This document shows positions 25,259 to 34,555 of a stretch of DNA of 64,000 bases, in pieces. The stretch is from Scleromitrula shiraiana. Its lineage: Eukaryota; Ascomycota; Leotiomycetes; Helotiales; Sclerotiniaceae. The notes under the pieces were generated by a model. That model did no database searches. It had not been told where the DNA came from and saw only the letters and a program-made list of their open reading frames with translations. How positions within the stretch are numbered: position 1 is the stretch's first letter; every line of letters begins with the position of its first letter. The translations under genes and the position numbers were made by a program. The stretch lies in NCBI GenBank assembly GCA_028455995.1, contig JABELC010000010.1, forward strand, positions 1,452,001-1,516,000. The letters are read 5' to 3'.

Positions 25259-26137
25259 CTACAACTCCCCCCTCTGAACCCTCTCCAAAATACCCTCAAA
25301 CTCACTCCAATCCTTCATAATAACCTTACACCCACTTTCCCTCAAAACCCCCTCCATCTTCTCCCTCTCCTCCACCTCATAACTCCCCGTATACCCCACC
25401 GTAAAAATACCCGCCCTAACCGCCGCCGTCGCACCACTCCTACTATCCTCAATCGCCAAGCACTCTTCCTTGCCCACCCCCAACTTCTCCATCGCAAAAA
25501 TATAAATCGCCGGATCGGGTTTACTCGTCGGTTTCGGCAGACTCGTAGCCGCAGAGTAGATCTCCCCGTTGAAAAATCTCTCCTGGTTGACCTTTCTCAC
25601 ACTCGCGAGCACGCGTCGATAAGCACTACTACTCACGACGGCCATCCTATAGTCCCCGGTCTTCTCCAACTTCTCTAGCACCTCATCGACGCCGTCACAC
25701 GGCACAAGCGCCTCGTTCAACTTCGCAATCACAGCATCCTCCTCCTTGCTAACGTATTTCTCGAGCTCCTCATCCGACATCTCGTAGTCGTATTTTTTCT
25801 TGAGGGAACCGATCATGCCGCGGAAATTCTGGCCGACGAATTCCGAGAGGAGTTCGGGGCCGGTGTAGCGGTCGGGGATGGAGCGGGCGGAGAGGATCTC
25901 GTTGGAGAGGTCGGCGCAGGCGGAGAAGGCGAGGGATTCGCTGAGGACGAGCGTGTTGTCGCAGTCGAAGAGGAGAGTGGTTATTCTCTGGAAGGGGGTG
26001 GGTTAGTTTTGTGGTCGGGGGAGGGGAGAGGGGAGAGGGGAGAGAATAGGAGGAGATGGGGATGCGGGGTAGAGATGAGTGATGTATGGTAGATCTGGTC
26101 ACCGAGACGAAGGAAATAGTATACGAACTTGCGACAT
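25259..26137 (-). CDS. HAD-superfamily hydrolase (subfamily IA, phosphatase-like)
   Basis: Two exons are proposed, 26137-26129 (Met-Ser-Gln) and 25987-25259, giving 245 residues. The open frame runs upstream past the first internal Met into the family N-terminus. A tiny first exon with a GTTCGT donor and a CAG acceptor (141-base intron) is the best start I can find, but it is the weak point. Motif I is FDCDNTL (Asp11, Asp13), motif II is VVSSS, and the motif III Lys lies in PTSKPDPAIY. Motif IV is AIEDSRSGATAAVRAG. The insert between motifs I and II is a helical cap, as in phosphoglycolate- or sugar-phosphate phosphatases. The substrate is unknown and the location is probably cytosolic. Codons end mostly in C, unlike the T-ending codons of the genes to the left. 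Confidence 0.8.
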
Positions 26138-26582
26138 GATGAAAGTAAAGTATTTAAAACTTGTAAAACTTTTAACTAATTAATTAATTAATTAATTGTA
26201 AAGATCGAGAACTATTTAATTCCCCGTATCGATAAAAGTCGAAAGTTGCAGTTATAATCCGTCAAGCTTCAGAACTCAAAGGGAAGTAAATGAGTATCGG
26301 TAGGTGGTAGATCTCCAAAGTAAAAAGTCCTATCGTATCGTACGAATTCTATCTAGTTTCTTGCAAGAAAGCGACGGGTCTTGAATGAAAATCTAGAACT
26401 TATCACAAAACGCAAAACAAAAAGTAAAATCTGTCTCTCTGTGTGTTGGCCCGTCTCAAAGTAATTGGAAAGCTCGCAGTAAAGAAAGGAAAATCAATGT
26501 AAAAGTAAAAGTAATAGAGCTGGCAAAGTAATAAAATAAAGCAGGTGGGGTAACCCGTTACATATGAAGCACTCAATCAATC

Positions 26583-26616
<34 letters not shown>
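26583..26616 (+). repeat. (ACTT)n microsatellite
   Basis: About eight uninterrupted copies of a four-base unit. Confidence 0.9.
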
Positions 26617-26617
<1 letters not shown>

Positions 26618-26756
26618 CCCAAGGCTATAAGTAGAATTCTCAACAGCCCACCCACCCATCCATCCATCCATCTATTCAATTATTGCTACTAGTATCACAT
26701 CCAATCCAGGTATCCCGTGTAACCCCGCCATCTATCTATTCCCTCCAAACATTCGC

Positions 26757-26785
26757 TATTCGCTATTCGCTATTCGCTATTCGCT
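26757..26785 (+). repeat. CTATTCG tandem repeat
   Basis: About four copies of a seven-base unit in the gap between the HAD and MARVEL genes. Confidence 0.85.
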
Positions 26786-27233
26786 CACCAGTCATTCCGT
26801 CATATAAACGGGTCCCATCCCATCCCATCCATCCATCCATCCCACCCCGTCCAGTCAATATCAAATTGCGGGGATTATGAGCGAAACGCCACGCTACAAT
26901 AGCCACCCACCACGAAGCTCGGTCCAAGCCCAAGGAAAACCCCAACCAAACCCAATCCAAACCAAACCAAACCGCCCAGGCCAAGTATGCTGGATAATAA
27001 TAAATAAGAGCGGTCAAGATAATTTCCGTTTGCATCCGCTCTGCTCTGCTCTTCGCACGCACTGGTCGTTAGTTCGTTAGTTCGTTAGTTCGTACTACGC
27101 GGTAGTTGGTTGGTTAGGCAGCTAGTTCTAGTCAGGTTGCCGGTACGACGCAGACACTACGGCCGGCTACTTCAAGTTATTACTAGTGATTCCATAGGGA
27201 AAGAAAATAAACACTTGTTGTTTTATGGACTTT

Positions 27234-27257
27234 GATATTGATATTGATATTGATATT
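27234..27257 (+). repeat. (GATATT)4 microsatellite
   Basis: Four copies of a six-base unit. Confidence 0.85.
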
Positions 27258-27330
27258 ATGCTTGCCCTCTCATTCATGTCTTGCATATGTAAAATCGAGT
27301 GGTTAGATTGGATTTCGTATCATTTCGTAT

Positions 27331-27358
27331 CACAAGTCACAAGTCACAAGTCACAAGT
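27331..27358 (+). repeat. (CACAAGT)4 tandem repeat
   Basis: Four exact copies of a seven-base unit. Confidence 0.9.
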
Positions 27359-28222
27359 AGATAGATAGGTCTGACTGATACATACAGATTGGGCCTTATT
27401 GAGAATGTGACGACTGTAGCATTTCGGGCCGTGGGTAAAATCGGAGGGGGGGGGAGGGGGGTTTGGTAGAACTCTTCGTATTGTACGTATTCAGCCGGTT
27501 CACGTATCGGTATAGATATACATACATATATACTGTTGATATGAATCTAATCTAATCCGATACTGTAGAATGAGTGGAATTGAGTAGCATAGAAAAATAG
27601 AAAAGACCGTTAAAGAGTTTTATTTTATTTTATTTTATTTTCGAATTTGTATCAACCTAGTATCCCTCTCTACTCGTCCTAGTCCTCCCATCCATCTAAC
27701 TTTGCTAGCTAAATACCAATTTCTCTGCAAGTACGTTTATACGGATTCAGTCATCTTCGCATGAATACTCGGATACTCAATATTCTTCCATCCTAAAACC
27801 CCCGTTCATTGTATCCCCCTCCATCCATCTGCCACCTTATTACCGTCCCACCAACCTATCACTCCGACATGTGCTTATTCTTGTGTTGGCGTGGTATTGG
27901 TGTTCCCCCAACAAAAAAAGATGATATCAAAAGTCGTATTTCACAACATCAATACCCGCCTAGCTCCTACCCATTTATCCCATCCATCCATTTGTTTGAT
28001 ATCAATACACACTATACCGCACCCACCAAGACGAAACACAGCACAGCACAACAGTAGCATAACTGGCAACCAAGCAAGCAAGAAGACCAAAAGAGACAAG
28101 AACGCCAAATCATCTTTATCTGATCTCATGAAAACATAATTCTCATCAACCCATCCATCATCAATCTATCAATCCCTCAATCTATAGACATTCCATTCCA
28201 TTCTATTCCCTCCCTAATAAAA

Positions 28223-29228
28223 TCAAGGTTCCCCAATAACAGGAATATTATCATAATTCCCCTGCGGAAACTGCGCCCTCCCCGTCCTCGAATTCTGCGA
28301 CCCATAAGCCGAAGCACTATATCCCGTATACTCCGTGCGATCATTCAGCGCGGAATTAGTTCTCCCCATATACGAGGCACCCGCGCCTCCGTAACCCTGA
28401 GGTTCATATTCCTGTTCGTGCGAGACATGCGATCCACCGGGGAAGCCATCGTCTGTTAGCTCGTGGCCTTCGTGTTCGTCGATGTTATGTACGGGGGCGT
28501 ATTCGTCGTCGTGCGGCGCGGTCGAGAAGGCTTCTTTGTCTGGATCGATCATGGCGGCGTTGTTGGGGACGCGGGATGCACCGGGGAGGTACCCTTCGCG
28601 TCTGTAGTATACTAATCCGTAGAAGGACATGAATGTTGTGATTATCCATGCGAGCCTGTAGTCCTACGTATTAGTATACCGGGTGATCATTTGAGGAGGT
28701 GTGGTTTCATTGTAACATTGTGAAGCCTCAAATTTTTGGGGATATAAAATATGAAAACTTACCATATAAATACTCCTAATCCCACAACTGCTTTACTAAC
28801 TTTACATCCACCATTGCATTTTCCAGTTGCGTTCCAATTTGCTACGGATGCAAATGCTGATAACCACATTATACAATACATAGAATCGACAACAGCTAAA
28901 GCATAAGGATTTGCAAATTTTCTCGTTCTTGGAAATCGTGGTGTCATAGTAAGGAATATTACAGCTGGTAAACTGAGGAAAGTCTATTAAAAAGAAAAGA
29001 AGAAATCCATTAGTATTTTTATTCATTTATTTATTGACTCGATGAATCGAAAAGAAGCAAGAAAAACAAAACACATACAAGACCAAAATTCCATCCAAGT
29101 CTACCATCAAATTTTGCTGATGATCGCATAACTATAATATCCAATATCCAAGTTACCAGCATCAATAAGGTTTGAAAAACATGTACACCAAGTTTATATT
29201 TCTGGAGATTATGTATCGAGAACTCCAT
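28223..29228 (-). CDS. MARVEL-type four-helix membrane protein with cytosolic tail
   Basis: Three exons, 29228-29079, 28983-28763 and 28655-28223, give 267 residues. The introns (95 and 107 bases) start with GTATGT and GTAAGT and their removal keeps frame. Four hydrophobic segments are visible: around 15-34, 46-64, 78-97 and 112-133. The short N-terminus and the small loop with a Cys pair (KCNGGCKVSK) before the last helix are typical of fungal MARVEL-like proteins. Residues from about 135 on form a long hydrophilic tail rich in Asp, Glu, Gly, Tyr and Ser, with several Tyr-containing repeats (TEYTGYSASAYGSQ). Related proteins sit in the plasma membrane or its eisosome-like domains. That role here is inferred from family only. 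Confidence 0.8.
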
Positions 29229-29605
29229 CTTTTAAGATGTGTTTATTGATTTGAGGTGGATGAATAATGAAATCAAAATGGAAATAATACCACTTTGGCT
29301 ATTTGCGAGGAGGTTTTTCGTATTCGATTTGATAGATGTATGTTTCGCGCCTGATTGATTGATTGATTGATTGATAGGTGAGACGATTGAAGGAAGTAAA
29401 GAAAAACAAAAGCTTCGAACTTGGAACTTGGAACTTAGAACGGAATATGATGTGTAGTTAAATTATTTAGGTATTTCGAATAGAACTATTCACGATAGAA
29501 AAAAAGAGTATACAATAGTATGTATGTGCAACTAATGTGGAAATAATGTGCAAAGAATAGTTCTAGGTAAAGTAAAGTAAACAAAGAAGGGGAAAGAATT
29601 ATAGG

Positions 29606-29630
29606 AAGAGAGAGAGAGAGAGAGAGAGAG
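29606..29630 (+). repeat. (GA)n microsatellite
   Basis: About twelve copies of a dinucleotide. Confidence 0.9.
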
Positions 29631-29875
29631 GTGTGAGATTTCTATCCTATAATAGTAATAATAAGTTATGCGCGGGGCGTAGTCGTAAGACAGTACGGAT
29701 GAATCATGGAGATATGGAAAAAAGAGGCTCAGATGTTGAATATTCGTATGTACGCGTACCAGCGGGTAATGGTAAATCAATGCAAGTAATAATAATTATT
29801 TAGAAATCCTGCTTGGCTTACCATTTTACTTTTGCTTTTCCTTTTGCTTGGGTTAATACTTTCATACTTGGGGTT

Positions 29876-29896
29876 GGGGGGGGGGGGGGGGGGGGG
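29876..29896 (+). repeat. Homopolymer run of 21 G
   Basis: An unbroken G tract, preceded by a further GGGG. Its exact length is prone to sequencing error. Confidence 0.85.
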
Positions 29897-29935
29897 TTGA
29901 TGTAAATCTGGTTGATGTAAATGGAGTGGATCAGA

Positions 29936-29973
29936 ATTGAGTAAACAAGTATTGTTGAACTTGTTTACTCAAT
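29936..29973. repeat. Perfect 15-bp inverted repeat with 8-base loop
   Basis: The arms are ATTGAGTAAACAAGT and its exact complement, with the loop at 29951-29958. It could form a strong hairpin. It has no T-run and is not next to a gene end, so a terminator role is not supported. Confidence 0.85.
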
Positions 29974-29985
29974 ATCTATTTTAAG

Positions 29986-30037
29986 TAACAAAAAAGAGTA
30001 ACAAAAAAGAGTAACAAAAAAGAGTAACACAAAAGAG
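29986..30037 (+). repeat. Four copies of a 13-base unit (TAACAAAAAAGAG)
   Basis: Three exact copies and one with a single change, followed by a degraded fifth. Confidence 0.9.
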
Positions 30038-30244
30038 TAAAAAAGAATTCATAGCTGAGCAACCAGTATCCTTGGAAAAAGCCCTAGTTCTAAAGAGTTT
30101 AAAACCCTTAAAGAAGGCTGAGACTTTTTCTTAATGGCTATAAAATTATTAGTAATAATTCATATGAATCTATAGGAGTATGGCTAATAATAATGGCGTC
30201 GGCGGCTTAGAAAGAGATTCCTCCAATCAATCAGGCTATATAAA

Positions 30245-30245
<1 letters not shown>

Positions 30246-30277
<32 letters not shown>
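30246..30277 (+). repeat. (AAT)n microsatellite
   Basis: About ten copies of a trinucleotide. Confidence 0.9.
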
Positions 30278-30278
<1 letters not shown>

Positions 30279-30409
30279 GATAAAACTTTCCGCTACATAC
30301 TATAACAAACGGGTACAAATCTTCCTAATAATCATATCATTTGAATCATTATTGAAGCAATTCCCAAATCATCTCAACTTGCTTATATTTATATAAATCT
30401 GTAGAAATG

Positions 30410-30487
30410 TACAACAGAAATATACAACAGAAATATACAACAGAAATATACAACAGAAATATACAACAGAAATATACAACAGCAATA
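30410..30487 (+). repeat. Six copies of a 13-base unit (TACAACAGAAATA)
   Basis: Five exact copies and one variant. The unit length is not a multiple of three, so the 87-codon frame across it reads rotating repeats and is not a gene. A polypyrimidine TCTTC-rich tract follows. Confidence 0.9.
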
Positions 30488-31099
30488 TACAACCATATCG
30501 AAATTATTGAAGTTCTCTTCTCTTTTTCTTCTCTTTCTCTTCTCTTCTCTTCTCTTCTCTTCTTCTTCTCTTCTTCTCTTTCTCTTACAGTCTCTCCAGC
30601 TAAGATAAGAAAGGCGGGGACATTTATAACAATCCGATCTTTTAAGATCTTACAAGGATTTCATACATGAAAATGATGCACTTACAATATCTTTCTATGT
30701 ATTGATATCCATTGATAGGATAATAGAGCACCCACAAATAATGTAGGTTATCGTCGGCAGCCTTCAACTTCGGCGATGAGGGAGGATGAGAAAAGAGGTA
30801 ATCACATAATCACTCAATCCCATGGTTTCTTTTCATAATATCTTTTTTTCATTCTTCATATACATTAGTAACGATAAAGGTTTGTGTATGAAGTATTTTT
30901 TCCTTAATTTTTTTCTTTCTTGTATGTTTGTTTAATCCTTCAACAGCATCAATTCAACTGTATCCATTTTACCACTTATTCAGTCAATTATTAAATTGAT
31001 TGAACCATTCAACCCGATAGAACGGTAAACCTCAACCCCTCATACAACACATCAACCAATCCAAACTCCAACTCAAATTCCAGTACATCCAGTACCACC

Positions 31100-32743
31100 A
31101 TGTCAACATCCAACCATTCAGACGAAGAAACCCCTCTCCTGCACGACCAATCCAAACAAATTCAACCTCCCACCGAATCAACCCTCAATCCAAATTCCCT
31201 ACCTCCTCCCACCGAAGAAACAATAATCCCCCAAGAACAAAGCACCCAAAGAATCGCCCTAACCCTAGCCAGTATCTGGGTAGGTGTATTTCTCGGCGCT
31301 CTCGATTCCACCGTAATCGCCACCCTATCAGCCAGCATATCTACCTCATTTAATTCGCTCTCCCTGCTATCCTGGCTCGCCTCCGCATATCTCATCGCAA
31401 ATGCAGCATGTCAACCTTTGTCGGGGAGATTGACGGATATTTTTAGTAGGAGAACGGGGTTGGTGGTTAGTAATATACTTTTTGCGGTGGGCAATCTTAT
31501 ATGTGGGTTGGCGGATAGTCAATGGGTGATGATATTTGGCAGAGTGGTTGCGGGTATGGGAGGTGGTGGTTTAATGGCTATTAGTACTTTTGTGGGATCG
31601 GATTTGGTGCCATTGAGGAAGAGAGGGGTAATTCAAGGAATTGGTAATATTTGTTATGGAACTGGTGCTGGATTAGGTGGAATTTTTGGTGGTTGGGTTA
31701 ATGATACTTGGGGATGGAGATGGGCATTTTTGGCTCAAGTCCCTTTTATTGTGATTTCGGGTATGTTGGTGGCTTTTTTGGTTAATGTTCCTCCAAAAAA
31801 GAGTGAGAGATCAAAAATCTCAAGAGTCGATTTTTTGGGTTCTTTCTCATTAGCCATCACTCTCATTCTACTTCTCTTGGGACTTAATTCAGGCGGAAAT
31901 GTCGTAGCATGGACTCATCCATTAGTACTCGTTTCGCTCCCCCTATCCCTCCTCTCCCTCCTAGGATTCATCTACATCGAACTCTACATCGCCTCAGACC
32001 CCGTCATCCCAATCCACCTCCTAACCAACCGCACCGTCATCTCCGCCTGTCTCACAAACTGGTTCTGTACAATGGTAACCTTCATGATCCTCTTCTACGT
32101 ACCCCTCTACTTCCAAGTCCGCGGTTTCTCCACCACCTCCTCCGGCATGCACCTCATCCCGCAATCCATCGGCTCCTCCATCGGCTCCCTAGGTGCAGGA
32201 ATGATAATGAACCACACAGGCAAATACAAATCCCTAAGCTACATAATCCTCACCCTCTTCGTCATCGGCACCGCCTGCCTCTCAACCATGAATCTTCACT
32301 CCCCCGACTGGCCGGTGTTTATCTTCCTCTTCCTAACGGGTCTCGGCTACGGCGGCATGCTAACAACTACCCTCCTCGCCATCATCGCGGCCGTATCACA
32401 CGACTACCACTCCGTCATCACATCCGCATCTTACGCGTTCCGCTCCACGGGCTCAACAATAGGCATCACGATCGCATCAGCTGTATACCAAAACATACTC
32501 AAAAACGAGCTGTGGGAGAAGTTCGGCGAGTTCCCGGATGCGGCGGAGAGAATCGGACGGATTAGAGATAATTTTGCGGAGTTGGATAGACTGCCGGTAA
32601 GTTGGAAGGAGGGGGTTGTGGGGGCTTATATGGATGCTTTCAGGGGGGTTTTTGGCACCGCGTTGGGGATTGCGGTGTTGGGGTGGGTGGCGGCCGCGTT
32701 TATGAGGGAGTATGTTTTGCATTCGAGGTTGGATAGGTCGTAG
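31100..32743 (+). CDS. MFS transporter, 14-TM drug:H+ antiporter / vacuolar amino-acid type
   Basis: One exon, 547 residues, the usual length for the 14-helix DHA2 branch of the major facilitator superfamily. A hydrophilic N-terminus (about 1-50, with an acidic EETPLL stretch) is followed by about 14 hydrophobic segments. The family signatures are GALDSTVIATLSASI in helix 1, WLASAYLIANAACQPLSGRLTD (motif A region) near 92-113, GRVVAGMGGGG near 145-155 and GTGAGLGGIFGGW in helix 5. Its closest look is to Fnx/Vba-type vacuolar basic amino-acid carriers, with multidrug efflux the alternative. It is an integral membrane protein driven by protons. Codon use changes sharply inside the gene: T/G-ending codons from about 31420 to 31880, C-ending to about 32520, then G-ending. 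Confidence 0.88.
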   Translation: MSTSNHSDEETPLLHDQSKQIQPPTESTLNPNSLPPPTEETIIPQEQSTQRIALTLASIWVGVFLGALDSTVIATLSASISTSFNSLSLLSWLASAYLIANAACQPLSGRLTDIFSRRTGLVVSNILFAVGNLICGLADSQWVMIFGRVVAGMGGGGLMAISTFVGSDLVPLRKRGVIQGIGNICYGTGAGLGGIFGGWVNDTWGWRWAFLAQVPFIVISGMLVAFLVNVPPKKSERSKISRVDFLGSFSLAITLILLLLGLNSGGNVVAWTHPLVLVSLPLSLLSLLGFIYIELYIASDPVIPIHLLTNRTVISACLTNWFCTMVTFMILFYVPLYFQVRGFSTTSSGMHLIPQSIGSSIGSLGAGMIMNHTGKYKSLSYIILTLFVIGTACLSTMNLHSPDWPVFIFLFLTGLGYGGMLTTTLLAIIAAVSHDYHSVITSASYAFRSTGSTIGITIASAVYQNILKNELWEKFGEFPDAAERIGRIRDNFAELDRLPVSWKEGVVGAYMDAFRGVFGTALGIAVLGWVAAAFMREYVLHSRLDRS

Positions 32744-32956
32744 TGGGATGGACTGGGCTGGTGGAGGGGAAAGGGGGGGAGGGGAGAAGTGGGAATACAT
32801 ATGAGTGGGTATATATGATAGGATGTTGGGAAGTATATTATATCTTCTGTATCTATTCGTTACATGCAAACGGTATCATTCATACGTATGTATATAGATC
32901 GAGGATATTGCATATACCTGGTTGATTAGGGTTTGAAATTGGATATGCATGCATAC

Positions 32957-32990
32957 GGATATGGATATGGATATGGATATGGATATGGAT
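32957..32990 (+). repeat. (GGATAT)n microsatellite
   Basis: Five to six copies of a six-base unit. Confidence 0.9.
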
Positions 32991-33474
32991 AATAGTCCCA
33001 AACTATAAATAAGCATTTAAACAATCAACTTTTCTTCTTTCAGATGTATCTCGGTATTTGTATATTTATGCTTCATATCTATATATCTATATATATCTAT
33101 CTATCTAGATAGATAAATAAAAATCCAAAAAAAAAAGCCATCAAAACAACCAAATCAAATTCTAAATATCCCCGATACATATCCCAAAAAAAAAAAAACA
33201 AAAAAAAAAATCAATATAGAAAACGAAATAATCACTAATTAATTAATTATAAAATATCACTTATACTTGCCAGTGATACGTCTCAATACCAAGCTCTCCC
33301 GGGCCGGCCTTAATAACGGGATTTTATAAAAAAAAAAAAAAAAAATTCATGCACATTTTTATGATGTCTCGTTTTTCTTTGGTGTGTAGGTTGATTTTGT
33401 GCGTGCTGAGTGAGGTGGCGGTTGGTGCTTGGGTGTTGGGGGGGGGTTGTACTTGGGTGTGTGGAGTTGGATGG

Positions 33475-33506
33475 GGAGATGGAGATGGAGATGGAGATGG
33501 AGATGG
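33475..33506 (+). repeat. (GGAGAT)n microsatellite
   Basis: Five copies of a six-base unit. Confidence 0.9.
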
Positions 33507-33690
33507 GAGAGAGCGTATGTAGAAGTTGGGGTTGCAAAGGTTGATTGATTGATTAATTGATTGGTTGATTGATTGATTGATTGAGTGGATATGTAGATGG
33601 GATTAGAGCAACATATGGTTTTATATGTGAGGAATGGGACTTAAGTGTGAGGGAACTCTAGGCTGAAGAATTTAAAATATTGGCCGTTGA

Positions 33691-33723
33691 GTGGGATGTG
33701 GGATGTGGGATGTGGGATGTGGG
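33691..33723 (+). repeat. (GTGGGAT)n tandem repeat
   Basis: Between four and five copies of a seven-base unit. Confidence 0.9.
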
Positions 33724-34555
33724 AAGTGGATGAATTGGTGAGGAAAGATAGGGCTGTAGAGTACTATTCTATTTGAATTTAATCGAGCCTGGTATGGTCT
33801 GTCTATTTCGGGTTCTCGATTATTAATAAGTATGAAAGGGGGGGAAATCTGTTTGTTTTGGAGAGATAGAGATACTACAGGAATGGAAAGATGAGTTGGC
33901 ATAACATGCTACATAGTATAAGATATTGGGAAACTGCAAATGATATCTTCGGTGTAAACCTACTGGAGTTGTTAACGAATATGATGTAGGCGATCAAGTT
34001 CTTGCAGATTTGAATATCGGAGTATGGAGTGGCATTTAAATTTGCATTGGTTTTAAAGATATTTCGATATTCGAAATTAAGTTGCTTAAGATACATCTCA
34101 ATATCTAATTTCTGAAGGGACCTTCAGAAATAGATTGGCTTGTGTGTATGATATTTGGTTGTTGCGATTTTTTGAATAGTTTTAGATACTCAATCCAGCA
34201 TCATATCTTCTGGAGATAGTTATCCGATCTGTAAGAATGAGAACATGTCAATGATAGCGATAAGACCTCAGTGAGGGGTACATTGAGGGGTACATTGAGG
34301 GGTAGGGTCGACATAAATATAGTTCGTGATCGCTGTAGCCACCAACATCATGAGCTTTTTACTTGAGATTTTCATCAATACAACTCAGATAGGAAGGCCA
34401 TATCATAATGCATTTCCCAGGTTTATACGAGTATGTAGTACTGCATCAAAAGTCATGCGGGTCAACCCCGCGGAGTAAACCTAACTATGTTTGTTATCTC
34501 TACAAATTTCTCTTCCTTTTGTTATTCCTCTTGTAAGTTCTCATCTTCTTCCATC

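Larger units (their letters stand above)
26138..28222. other. 2.1 kb microsatellite-rich gap
   Basis: No gene is supported. It contains many short tandem repeats, among them ACTT, CTATTCG, CCAT, GATATT, CACAAGT and TTTTA units, separated by non-repetitive A/T-rich sequence. Frames here are by-products of the repeats. Confidence 0.6.
29229..31099. other. 1.9 kb repeat-rich gap
   Basis: It holds a GA run, a 21-base G run, a perfect 15-bp inverted repeat, 13-base tandem repeats of two kinds, and AAT and TCT-type tracts. The stretch 30045-30240 between repeats is non-repetitive and unassigned. The last 100 bases are the C/A-rich leader of the MFS gene. Confidence 0.55.
32744..34555. other. 1.8 kb repeat-rich gap
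   Basis: It contains GGATAT, GGAGAT, GATT and GTGGGAT tandem tracts and several A runs. No gene is supported. Three copies of a GAGGGGTACATT-like word occur near 34270-34305. Confidence 0.55.

Noticed and set aside
30407..30670. 87-codon frame with NRNIQQKYTTEIY repeats
   Set aside because: A 13-base tandem array read through rotating frames, followed by a polypyrimidine tract.
31909..32565. 218-codon + strand frame inside the MFS gene
   Set aside because: An arginine/proline/histidine-rich shadow caused by the C-ending codons of the true frame.
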